The notes under the pieces are model-generated. The model ran no database searches. It saw nothing but the letters and a program-made list of their open reading frames with translations, and was not told the origin of the DNA. Of a stretch of 8,579 nucleotides of DNA, positions 1-6,245 are shown in pieces; the stretch's first letter is position 1; each line of letters starts with the position of its first letter. A program made the translations under genes and the position numbers. The DNA comes from an uncultured Nitrospinaceae bacterium. GTDB lineage: Bacteria; Nitrospinota; Nitrospinia; Nitrospinales; VA-1. The stretch covers positions 1-8,579 of the forward strand of contig CALJGH010000114.1 in the NCBI GenBank assembly GCA_938073925.1, read 5' to 3'.

Positions 1-471
1 CTGGCACGGCCTCATCTGGCGCGTGAAATGGTTCGCTTGGGCATTGTCTCCAGTACTAATCAGGCTTTTGAACGGTATCTGGTCAAATACAATGTGCAAC
101 GAGAAAACCTTGATGCCGCTACTGCCATTTCACTGGTTCGACAAAGTAAGGGTGTCCCCGTTATGGCGCATCCTGGTGAGCGATCTTATTCCCTGATTTG
201 TCCTGAAAAAGGTCGAAAGAAAGAGAATGCCCCGGTCTTGGTCGAAGAGTTGAAAGAGATGGGACTGCTCGGACTTGAATGCCATTACCCCTATCAGGAA
301 AGAATGGGAACCGTGCAATACTTCATCGACCTGGCAAACGAATTTGACATGATCGTTACCGGCAGTCGCGATTTTCACGGGTTTTATAACCACCAGCAAG
401 TCAATATATTCGGCACCACCAAAATGGAACCCGTTTTCCACGAACAATTTCAGTCTGTCTGGCAAAGTTAG
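1..471 (+). CDS. PHP-domain metal-dependent phosphoesterase, C-terminal part (5' end outside window)
   Basis: The frame is open from the first base of the window, so the gene begins upstream; 156 codons plus a TAG stop are visible. PHP-family metal-site motifs can be read in order: an R-P-H-L-A block at visible residues 3-7, A-H-P-G near residue 57, G-L-E-C-H near 91, and a late D-F-H-G (window 370-381). These resemble the TrpH/YciV branch, whose members are metal-dependent phosphoesterases or 5'-3' exonucleases (E. coli YciV is RNase AM). In the last motif the usual T-G-G-S-D-F-H-G reads T-G-S-R-D-F-H-G; the Asp and His are kept. The protein is presumably cytoplasmic, with no membrane segment in the visible part. 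An in-frame ATG at 28 is internal to the conserved domain and is not the true start. Substrate cannot be told. The family call is firm; the subfamily is an inference. Confidence 0.85.
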   Translation: MARPHLAREMVRLGIVSSTNQAFERYLVKYNVQRENLDAATAISLVRQSKGVPVMAHPGERSYSLICPEKGRKKENAPVLVEELKEMGLLGLECHYPYQERMGTVQYFIDLANEFDMIVTGSRDFHGFYNHQQVNIFGTTKMEPVFHEQFQSVWQS

Positions 472-475
472 CAGA

Positions 476-688
476 TTACTCCTCTTTTAAGTTGGGTACG
501 GCTGGGAAATCAATCTTAGTTTCTGCGATATGGTTGAAGTAGTTGGCGAATATGTTTTTTGCGACAAGTGCGACGATCTCTATTATCTCTTCTGAACTGT
601 AACCCGCCTGTGTAACCGGATTATAATCGTCGTCCGAAACCCAACCCTGATGAAAATTAATTAAGTTTTTTGAACGGTTATTATGTTT
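476..688 (-). pseudogene. C-terminal remnant of a carboxymuconolactone decarboxylase/AhpD-family gene
   Basis: On the minus strand, 70 codons are open between an in-frame TAA at 689-691 and the TAA stop at 476-478, and none is a usual start codon. The second half reads like the C-terminus of carboxymuconolactone decarboxylase (CMD) family, AhpD-like peroxidase proteins: an A-G-Y-S-S-E-E-I-I-E-I-V block, then N-I-F-A-N-Y-F-N-H, then I-D-F-P. The N-terminal part, including the CxxC active-site region expected in this family, is absent. The stop lies only 4 bases beyond the stop of the convergent PHP gene. I see no matching upstream half in other frames before 743, so the 5' part seems deleted rather than frameshifted. 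The homology is recognised from motif memory and not from a search. Decay of an old gene is the simplest reading. Confidence 0.65.
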
Positions 689-742
689 TTAGTTTGTCTC
701 TGTATCGTTCTAATGTAATAACTGATATGACCAGTTTTATTG

Positions 743-877
743 TTACTTTGATTTATGAGCAAGAATTCTGAGACAAAATAAACTTCCGCAGTTCGAGCAA
801 TCAAAAAGTTTGTCTGGGAACTCAATTTTAGGTGTTGAGTTTAGCTCAAAAGGGCAAAAGGGACATTTGTTTGGCAT
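743..877 (-). CDS. Small two-CxxC (zinc-ribbon-like) protein, 44 aa
   Basis: An ATG at 877-875 opens a 44-codon frame ending in TAA at 745-743. A purine-rich Shine-Dalgarno (AGGAAG, about 880-885) lies two bases before the ATG, which is rather close but convincing. The protein has C5-P-F-C8 near the start and C27-S-N-C30 in the middle, with one further Cys at 35. Two CxxC pairs about 18 residues apart are the usual arrangement for one zinc ion in a treble-clef or zinc-ribbon knuckle. The C-terminus is basic (H-K-S-K). There is no signal peptide or membrane segment. It follows ruvB on the same strand after a 43-base gap that contains a hairpin. I do not recognise a named family; nucleic-acid binding or a protein-assembly role is only a guess from the fold type. 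Confidence 0.55.
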   Translation of the reverse strand: MPNKCPFCPFELNSTPKIEFPDKLFDCSNCGSLFCLRILAHKSK

Positions 878-899
878 GGCTTCCTATTTTTGTGTTTTT

Positions 900-922
900 A
901 AATAAAACAGGCGATGCCTGTT
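900..922 (-). terminator. Hairpin terminator candidate at the ruvB stop codon
   Basis: A perfect 7-bp inverted repeat (AACAGGC at 906-912 and GCCTGTT at 916-922) with a 3-base loop is followed on the minus strand by a T-rich run (TTTTATTT, including the end of the stem). The upstream arm overlaps the ruvB stop codon. This fits an intrinsic terminator for the yebC-ruv transcript, perhaps leaky because the stem is short. If it reads through, the small CxxC gene at 743-877 would be the last cistron. Confidence 0.5.
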
Positions 923-1946
923 AAAACAATTTTTCTTGTTTGCCTTGGCTGGGGGGAACTTTATTGAAATGTTCGTAGGCCATTGGCGTGGCAATTCGGC
1001 CGCGCGGGGTGCGTTGGATGAACCCGGTTTGGATTAAATAAGGTTCCAGTACATCTTCGATGGTGTCTTTTTCTTCGCTGATAGATGCGGCAAGGCTTTC
1101 TATACCAACGGGTCCGCCTGCATATTTTTCTATCATTGCCAGCAACAGTTTATGATCCATATTGTCGAGGCCTTTGGCATCGACTTCCATCATTTCCAGA
1201 GCCTTACTGGCTACATCACGAGTGATAACACCATCGGCTTTTACCTGAGCATAGTCGCGCACCCGTCGTAAGAGTCGATTGGCGATTCTAGGTGTGCCGC
1301 GTGAACGGCGGGCAATTTCGTTAGCTCCCTCGGGTACGATGGCAATTTCGAGGATAAATGCCGATCGCGTGAGAATGGTTTCTAATTCTTTTTCGTTGTA
1401 ATAGTCCAGTCGGTGAACGACTCCAAAACGGTCGCGCAAGGGGGAAGTGAGAAGACCCGCTCGTGTTGTTGCTCCAACCAACGTGAAGGGAGGGAGTTCG
1501 AGTTTAATAGAGCGCGCGCTGGGGCCTTGCCCGATCATAATATCCAGTTTATAGTCTTCCATTGCCGAATAGAGTATTTCTTCAATGACATTGGAGAGTC
1601 GATGTATTTCGTCGATGAACAAAACATCGCCATGTTTTAAATTGGTCAACAGGGCGGCAAGGTCACCGGACTTTTCGATGACAGGACCAGAAGTGCTTTT
1701 AATATTTGCTCCCATTTCTACCGCAATGATATTCGCTAGCGTGGTTTTACCCAGTCCCGGTGGACCATAAAATAGAACATGGTCTAAAGATTCATTGCGC
1801 ATTTTTGCGGCGGTGATGAATATTTCAAGGTTCTCTTTTATTTTTTCCTGACCTACATATTCGGTGAGCTGGCCGGGTCGAAGTTTATTGTCGTACTGGA
1901 CTTCTTCGCCATCCAATTCTGAATCGATGAGCCTATCTTCTTCCAT
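921..1946 (-). CDS. ruvB: Holliday junction branch migration ATPase RuvB
   Basis: The 341-residue product is normal length for RuvB, the hexameric AAA+ motor that pulls DNA through the RuvA-bound Holliday junction in homologous recombination and fork repair. Visible elements: the family N-terminal R-P-x-x-L-x-E-Y-V-G-Q block (residues 23-33), Walker A G-P-P-G-L-G-K-T (61-68), Walker B F-I-D-E-I-H (110-115), sensor 1 V-G-A-T-T-R (157-162), the arginine-finger segment P-L-R-D-R-F-G (R171), the sensor 2 stretch R-G-T-P-R-I-A-N-R (216-224), and the C-terminal winged helix with R-T-P-R-G-R (312-317). The start is the ATG at 1946-1944, 14 bases after ruvA ends; no strong Shine-Dalgarno is visible, so coupling to ruvA translation is likely. 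It is the third ruv cistron, after yebC, ruvC and ruvA. Confidence 0.98.
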   Translation of the reverse strand: MEEDRLIDSELDGEEVQYDNKLRPGQLTEYVGQEKIKENLEIFITAAKMRNESLDHVLFYGPPGLGKTTLANIIAVEMGANIKSTSGPVIEKSGDLAALLTNLKHGDVLFIDEIHRLSNVIEEILYSAMEDYKLDIMIGQGPSARSIKLELPPFTLVGATTRAGLLTSPLRDRFGVVHRLDYYNEKELETILTRSAFILEIAIVPEGANEIARRSRGTPRIANRLLRRVRDYAQVKADGVITRDVASKALEMMEVDAKGLDNMDHKLLLAMIEKYAGGPVGIESLAASISEEKDTIEDVLEPYLIQTGFIQRTPRGRIATPMAYEHFNKVPPSQGKQEKLF

Positions 1947-1960
1947 AATTTATTTCGATT

Positions 1961-2554
1961 TTATAAATTATTTAAACTTTCCTTGATTAAGTCTTCCAAA
2001 GAACTCTCTTTACCGTTTTGATCATACGCGTACTTCAATGCTTTTTCTGCCTGCGGTTTTTTATATCCCAAATTAACCAGCGCAGATAATGCGTCTTCGT
2101 AAAACCCATCTTGATGATCCGCATCCGGTCGGTGTTCCATATCAACTGCAATATCTGCCAGTTTGTCTTTCAATTCTAATGCTAAACGCTCTGCTGTTTT
2201 TTTGCCAACTCCAGGAATGGCACTCAACCTTGCGGCATCTTTATTCATAACCGCAGTGAGCAGATCACTTGGCGACATGCTAGAGAGAATGCCGAGAGCC
2301 AACTTAGGCCCTACTTTATTTATTGTAATCAATTTTTCGAAAATCGATTGTTCTTCTTCCGTTAAAAATCCAAAAAGTTTTAAATCATCTTCACGTACCC
2401 GCGTGTGAATGCGCAGTGATACGGATTCTCCCAGTTGAGGCAAAGCGTAATAGGTGGAAAGGGGAGTGAAGACCTTGTAGCCCACACCGTTGACATCCAC
2501 GATAGAGTGCTCAGGGGATTTATAATCCAGTTTACCTTTTAAATGAGCGATCAT
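1961..2554 (-). CDS. ruvA: Holliday junction DNA helicase subunit RuvA
   Basis: RuvA forms tetramers that hold the Holliday junction in an open square and load RuvB rings. The 197-residue length is typical. The N-terminal OB-fold domain starts M-I-A-x-L-K-G and includes the V-G-Y-x-V motif (24-28). Two helix-hairpin-helix motifs follow: I-N-K-V-G-P-K-L-A at 78-86 and I-P-G-V-G-K-K-T-A at 113-121. The C-terminal RuvB-binding three-helix domain covers about 150-197 (A-L-x-x-L-G-Y). The ATG overlaps the ruvC stop by one base (TAATG), which signals translational coupling. Acidic residues typical of the central pin region are present around E55-D57. Confidence 0.97.
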   Translation of the reverse strand: MIAHLKGKLDYKSPEHSIVDVNGVGYKVFTPLSTYYALPQLGESVSLRIHTRVREDDLKLFGFLTEEEQSIFEKLITINKVGPKLALGILSSMSPSDLLTAVMNKDAARLSAIPGVGKKTAERLALELKDKLADIAVDMEHRPDADHQDGFYEDALSALVNLGYKKPQAEKALKYAYDQNGKESSLEDLIKESLNNL

Positions 2555-3051
2555 TAGCGTGCCCGTTTGATTTTCTGTTGCAGTCCGTCATTATGAATAT
2601 GGCAGATGGCGGCGGCCAGCGCATCGGAAGCATCTAATGGCTCGGGTTTTTCCTTGAGCCGTAATAGAGTGGTCACCATGTCTTGTACCTGATTTTTATC
2701 CGCACGACCATAACCCACTACGGATTGTTTGATTTCTAATGGACTGTATTCAGCGACGCGTAGTCCACAGTTTACCGCTGCAAGAAGGGCAACTCCGCGA
2801 GTTTGCGCCAGTTTGATCACTGTTTTTACATTGGTGGCATAGAACAGGTCTTCCACGGCCACTGCTTCGGGAGTGAATTTTTCCATCGCAATGACCAACT
2901 CGTCATAAATGTGCTTGATACGCTGTGGGAAAGCATCTTTGGGGGAAGTGCGTACACTGCTCCAATGGATGGCTTGCAAGTTGCCCTTGACCTCTTCGAC
3001 AACTCCGAATCCGGTGCAATTGCTTCCTGGGTCGATTCCCATTACACGCAT
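2554..3051 (-). CDS. ruvC: Holliday junction resolvase RuvC
   Basis: RuvC is the dimeric RNase H-fold endonuclease that makes paired nicks in Holliday junctions. The four acidic catalytic residues are all present: D7 in G-I-D-P-G, E67 in V-E-D-L-F, and D140 and D143 in L-D-A-S-D-A-L-A. The Y-G-R-A-D-K segment (114-119) is also family-typical. At 165 residues it has normal length with a short basic tail. The ATG at 3051 is chosen because G-I-D-P-G follows within the usual distance; an in-frame ATG three codons later is less usual for the family. The gene sits 53 bases downstream of yebC and overlaps ruvA by one base, so it belongs to the same transcript. Confidence 0.97.
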   Translation of the reverse strand: MRVMGIDPGSNCTGFGVVEEVKGNLQAIHWSSVRTSPKDAFPQRIKHIYDELVIAMEKFTPEAVAVEDLFYATNVKTVIKLAQTRGVALLAAVNCGLRVAEYSPLEIKQSVVGYGRADKNQVQDMVTTLLRLKEKPEPLDASDALAAAICHIHNDGLQQKIKRAR

Positions 3052-3104
3052 TATTTTGTAGCCTTGGGGTTGGGGAGATCTGCAAATGCAAATCGGTTGA
3101 GAGT

Positions 3105-3860
3105 TCAGCTACCTTCGAGGATAGCCGTCATAACATCATCCGGGATGTCGAAATTCGAGTAGGCTTTTTGGATGTCATCGTGGTCATCAAGAATGTCCAT
3201 CAGTTTGAGAAGGGCTTTACCCTTTTTTTCATCTACCGCTACGGTGTTTGCTGGGATGCGTGTGACCTCTGAGGTTTCCATGGCGATATTTGCATCTTCC
3301 AGAGATTTTTTTACGGCTTCAAAGTTTTCCACGGCGGTTGTGATTTCGTAATGGTCGTCAACCGTTTGCATATCATCAGCCCCAGCATCGATTGCCAGTT
3401 CCATGAGCTCGTCTTCATCTTTGGCTTCTGTTTTTACGACGATAAATCCTTTTTGTTCGAACATCCAGGCGACGCATCCGTTTTCGCCCAAATTGCCACC
3501 GGCTTTACCCAAGGCAGCGCGAATTTCGCTGACAGTTCGGTTTTTGTTGTCTGTCATAGCTTCAAGAAAAATAGCCGCACCACCGGGACCATAGCCTTCG
3601 TAATTGACCTCTTCATACTGCACGCCTTCCAACTCTCCCGTGCCTTTTTTGATGGCACGAGTGATATTGTCCCCTGGCATGTTTTGTCCTTTGGCAGTCA
3701 GAATGGCGGTACGCAGACGCGGATTGCCATCAGGGTCGCCACCACCAATACGTGCCGCAACGGTAATTTCTTTAATGATCTTGGTGAAAATTTTTCCACG
3801 CTTGGCATCCAACGCGCCTTTTTTATGTTTTATACTCGCCCACTTGGAATGACCTGACAT
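3105..3860 (-). CDS. yebC: YebC/TACO1 family protein (regulator or translation-associated factor)
   Basis: The 251-residue product carries the hallmark N-terminus H-S-K-W-A-S-I-K-H-K-K with D-A-K-R-G-K following, then G-G-G-D-P-D-x-N-P-R-L-R, N-M-P-x-D-N-I and A-I-K-K-G-T-G. The central Y-E-G-Y-G-P-G-G block and T-D-N-K-N-R-T are also present (about 88-110), with an acidic C-terminal third. The family was long annotated as a DNA-binding transcription regulator; TACO1 and YebC/YeeN work links it to translation of difficult peptide stretches, so both roles should be kept open here. It heads the minus-strand run into ruvC-ruvA-ruvB, a well-known gene order. The ATG at 3860-3858 gives the canonical M-x-G-H-S-K-W start. 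The divergent gap to the iron-sulfur gene is only 59 bases, so both promoters must share it. Confidence 0.97.
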   Translation of the reverse strand: MSGHSKWASIKHKKGALDAKRGKIFTKIIKEITVAARIGGGDPDGNPRLRTAILTAKGQNMPGDNITRAIKKGTGELEGVQYEEVNYEGYGPGGAAIFLEAMTDNKNRTVSEIRAALGKAGGNLGENGCVAWMFEQKGFIVVKTEAKDEDELMELAIDAGADDMQTVDDHYEITTAVENFEAVKKSLEDANIAMETSEVTRIPANTVAVDEKKGKALLKLMDILDDHDDIQKAYSNFDIPDDVMTAILEGS

Positions 3861-3919
3861 GTTCTGTAAAATCCTTTTATGCGTTTAAGTTGCGAACCAC
3901 GGCCTAATTTAACATACTA

Positions 3920-4582
3920 ATGACTATGAAAAAAATTGAAATTAAAATTTCAGGGAAGCCTATTTCAGCTAAGGCTGGAGAAACCATAATCAATGCGCTT
4001 TGGGCTGCGGGCAAGGGCGATCTGGTTAAAACGGGTTGTGCAGGGGGGGTTTGCGGTGCTTGCACAGTCACGGTTCGATATGCCGACGGCAAACCGGGAG
4101 GGACGGAACTGGCCTGCATGAAACCGGTAGAAGAAGGCATGGAAATATTCCCCTGTCCGGTGGAACTGGATAAAGCTGTGGAACCTGTTCCCAACCTGGA
4201 TGCACTCACCTTGCAATCTGTCTTTCCTACTGTCAACAGATGCACAAAATGCGGCAGTTGCACCACTGCCTGCCCGATGTCTATCCCGGTTATGGATTCG
4301 GTGATACGTATGCAACAGGGAAGCTTTGATGAAGTTGCAGAAGATTTTACCACCTGCATTCATTGTGGGCTTTGCCGTTTTGTTTGTGAGGATAAAGTCA
4401 AACCACACAATATGGGACTTTGGATTCGCCGTTCATTAGGCAAAAGCCAGGAGATGACTGCAGTACGTAGCGAAGATTCGGAAAGCATTGAAAAAGAGTG
4501 GCAACATTTAATGATCGAGGATAAACAGGAAAGGCTGCAAAGAGCCAAACATTTCCGCGAAACCGGGAGTGTCTCGGCATGA
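3920..4582 (+). CDS. Fumarate reductase/succinate dehydrogenase-type iron-sulfur subunit (FrdB/TfrB-like)
   Basis: The 220-residue protein has an N-terminal [2Fe-2S] ferredoxin domain (C40, C45, C48 and C66 in the C-x4-C-G-x-C...A-C-M pattern). An alpha-helical ferredoxin domain follows with C108-x2-C111-x2-C114-x3-C118-P and C146-x2-C149-x2-C152-x3-C156. It should pass electrons to or from the flavoprotein encoded next, whose start overlaps its stop (ATGA). Classical SdhB/FrdB use a degenerate third motif for a [3Fe-4S] centre; here both are complete four-Cys sets, as in TfrB- or HdrC-type proteins, so two [4Fe-4S] clusters are expected. The heterodisulfide-type CCG domain of TfrB is absent. 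The product has no membrane segment. The start may be the ATG at 3920 or the one at 3926; neither has a clear Shine-Dalgarno. The physiological direction (fumarate reduction or succinate oxidation) cannot be read. Confidence 0.85.
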   Translation: MTMKKIEIKISGKPISAKAGETIINALWAAGKGDLVKTGCAGGVCGACTVTVRYADGKPGGTELACMKPVEEGMEIFPCPVELDKAVEPVPNLDALTLQSVFPTVNRCTKCGSCTTACPMSIPVMDSVIRMQQGSFDEVAEDFTTCIHCGLCRFVCEDKVKPHNMGLWIRRSLGKSQEMTAVRSEDSESIEKEWQHLMIEDKQERLQRAKHFRETGSVSA

Positions 4583-6231
4583 TGGAATGGGCAAACGAAT
4601 CCCTAAAAAAAGTAGAGCAGTCGCGCGCGGCCCGGCTTAATAAACCTGCGCCTTTAGCAGATGACTCGGAATCCATTCTGAAAAATTTTCACCCGGACTA
4701 TTCTGGTAAAGAGCGAACGCTTAACATAGGCCCGAATGCAGGGGGGCAAAAATTTCCTTTTGAATTGGCCGATCTTCTAGAAGCCGATAGCCCCCTCCCA
4801 GAGTCGCACTCAACTAAAACGGATATCGAAACAGATGTGTTGATCATTGGCGGCGGCGGTGCAGGTGCAGCAGCGGCATTGGCATTGGAGGGCACGGGAT
4901 TTAAAACACATCTTGCCACTAAACTGCGTTTGGGTGATTCGAATACGGTTATGGCAGAAGGCGGTATTCAGGTGGCGTTGGCGGATAACGATTCACCGAG
5001 AAGGCATTTTGCCGATGCCATGGTTGGGGGACATGGTGAAAACGAAGCCGATCTTTTACGCATTCTCTGCGAAGGTGGCCCGGAAAGCATACGCTGGCTC
5101 AGCCAACTCGGTTGCCTGTTTGATCGAAACCCGGATGGCACATTTCGTTTAAGGGGTGGCGGCGGAACATCTGTTCCCCGAGTTCTGGCCTGTCGCGATT
5201 ATACCGGATTAGAGATCATGCGTGTTTTGAAGGACGCGGTGAGATTGAGTTCTGTAAATATTCTTGAAGAACATGCGGCTGTTGAACTTTTAGATGATGG
5301 AAACAAATCGGTCACCGGTGCTGTTTTATTCGATCAAAAGAACTCCAAATTGGTAAACGTTTCGGCGCGAGCCGTTATCCTCGCCACAGGAGGCAGTGGT
5401 CAGTTGCGCCTGCAGGGTTTTCCTAGCAGCAACCATGTTGGGGCAACCGGTGACGGGTTAGTGCTTGCATACCGGCAGGGGTGCCGATTGACCTTTCTCG
5501 ATAGTTATCAGTATCACCCTTCGGGAGCCTGTTACCCGGAAGCATTGGCCGGACAATTGGTGACGGAAGCTATCCGGTCGGTGGGGGCGCAGGTGGTGAA
5601 TGCCGATGGGATTCATTTTATAGATGAAATGGCATATCGCGATGTGCTGGCGGGAGCTATTATTAAAGAAACTCGAGAAGGCCGCGGGGTGACGACTCCG
5701 AATGGGAAAATAGGAGTGTGGTTGGATACTCCCATGATTGATTTGAAGAACGGTGAAGGAACATTGGCCAAACAATTTCCGGGTTTGATCCATCGTTTCG
5801 AGCGTTATGATATTGACCCTGCTAAAACACCGGTTTTAATTTATCCGACCTTGCATTACCAGAACGGCGGCATCTCTGTGGATGCCCAGTGCAAAACCGA
5901 GGTGGACGGATTGTGGGCTTGTGGTGAAGTGACAGGAGGACTGCATGGCAAAAACCGTCTTATGGGAAATTCGCTGCTAGATATTCTCGTTTTTGGTCGC
6001 CGTGCGGCGGAGTCAGTAAAGGATGATATTCCCAAAAGAGGGGCTTTGACCCTCAATAACCTGAATCAGTTTAGAAAAAATCGCCCTGCGAGTTTGGAGA
6101 AATCCCCAGCCTTTTTTCCTGTCGCATCTAAAATGAAACTGGAATTTGGTAAGCCTGAAACAGAAGTTGAAACCTCGTCTTCTTCGGAGACTTCAGGAGG
6201 TTACGAACCTCCTGATCCTTTTGCCCGTTAA
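4579..6231 (+). CDS. Fumarate reductase/succinate dehydrogenase-type flavoprotein subunit, noncovalent FAD
   Basis: The 550-residue FAD protein pairs with the iron-sulfur subunit upstream (4-base ATGA overlap). The dinucleotide-binding motif I-I-G-G-G-G-A-G is at 89-96. Dicarboxylate-site residues of FrdA/SdhA are conserved: H313 (H-P-S-G), T329-E330, R354 (Y-R-D, the proton-donor Arg position), H426 (H-Y-Q-N-G-G) and R460 (H-G-x-N-R-L-x-G-N-S-L). The covalent-FAD His is replaced by N122 (S-N-T-V-M-A-E-G-G), so FAD should be noncovalent, as in L-aspartate oxidase and soluble fumarate reductases. About 84 residues precede the Rossmann motif, unusually long. The helical C-terminal domain is much shorter than in SdhA, ending in a Ser/Glu-rich tail. 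NadB (L-aspartate oxidase) is the main alternative, but pairing with a ferredoxin-type subunit argues against it. An ATG at 4582 is an equally possible start. Confidence 0.83.
   Translation: MMEWANESLKKVEQSRAARLNKPAPLADDSESILKNFHPDYSGKERTLNIGPNAGGQKFPFELADLLEADSPLPESHSTKTDIETDVLIIGGGGAGAAAALALEGTGFKTHLATKLRLGDSNTVMAEGGIQVALADNDSPRRHFADAMVGGHGENEADLLRILCEGGPESIRWLSQLGCLFDRNPDGTFRLRGGGGTSVPRVLACRDYTGLEIMRVLKDAVRLSSVNILEEHAAVELLDDGNKSVTGAVLFDQKNSKLVNVSARAVILATGGSGQLRLQGFPSSNHVGATGDGLVLAYRQGCRLTFLDSYQYHPSGACYPEALAGQLVTEAIRSVGAQVVNADGIHFIDEMAYRDVLAGAIIKETREGRGVTTPNGKIGVWLDTPMIDLKNGEGTLAKQFPGLIHRFERYDIDPAKTPVLIYPTLHYQNGGISVDAQCKTEVDGLWACGEVTGGLHGKNRLMGNSLLDILVFGRRAAESVKDDIPKRGALTLNNLNQFRKNRPASLEKSPAFFPVASKMKLEFGKPETEVETSSSSETSGGYEPPDPFAR
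6193..6215 (+). other. Perfect 10-bp hairpin inside the 3' end of the flavoprotein gene
   Basis: TCAGGAGGTT (6193-6202) is followed by a 3-base loop and its exact reverse complement (6206-6215), ending 13 bases before the flavoprotein stop codon. A short TCCTTTTG stretch follows, so it may act as a weak terminator or as a 3'-end mRNA stabiliser. The 5' arm contains a consensus AGGAGG, which the fold would hide. Both functions are inference; the symmetry itself is seen directly. Confidence 0.45.
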
Positions 6232-6245
6232 GCTTTTTATTGAAA

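Noticed and set aside
130..465. 111-codon minus-strand frame opposite the PHP gene
   Set aside because: The plus strand carries conserved metal-binding motifs; this is a shadow frame.
720..736. Short inverted repeat AACTG...CAGTT after the small CxxC gene
   Set aside because: Only five AT-rich pairs and no T-run on the minus strand, so it does not support a terminator there.
2803..3162. 119-codon plus-strand frame across ruvC and the yebC end
   Set aside because: It overlaps ruvC in antisense and spans an intergenic gap; no domain or ribosome binding site supports it.
3351..3857. 168-codon plus-strand frame opposite yebC
   Set aside because: It is antisense to a full-length, strongly conserved yebC, has a low-complexity Phe/Ser-rich composition and no recognisable domain.
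3904..4408. Minus-strand frames (151 and 147 codons) opposite the iron-sulfur gene
   Set aside because: The plus-strand frame has thirteen Cys in perfect cluster motifs; the antisense frames are Ser/Thr/Pro-rich shadows.
5458..5793. 111-codon minus-strand frame within the flavoprotein gene
   Set aside because: Antisense to conserved active-site coding; no domain features.
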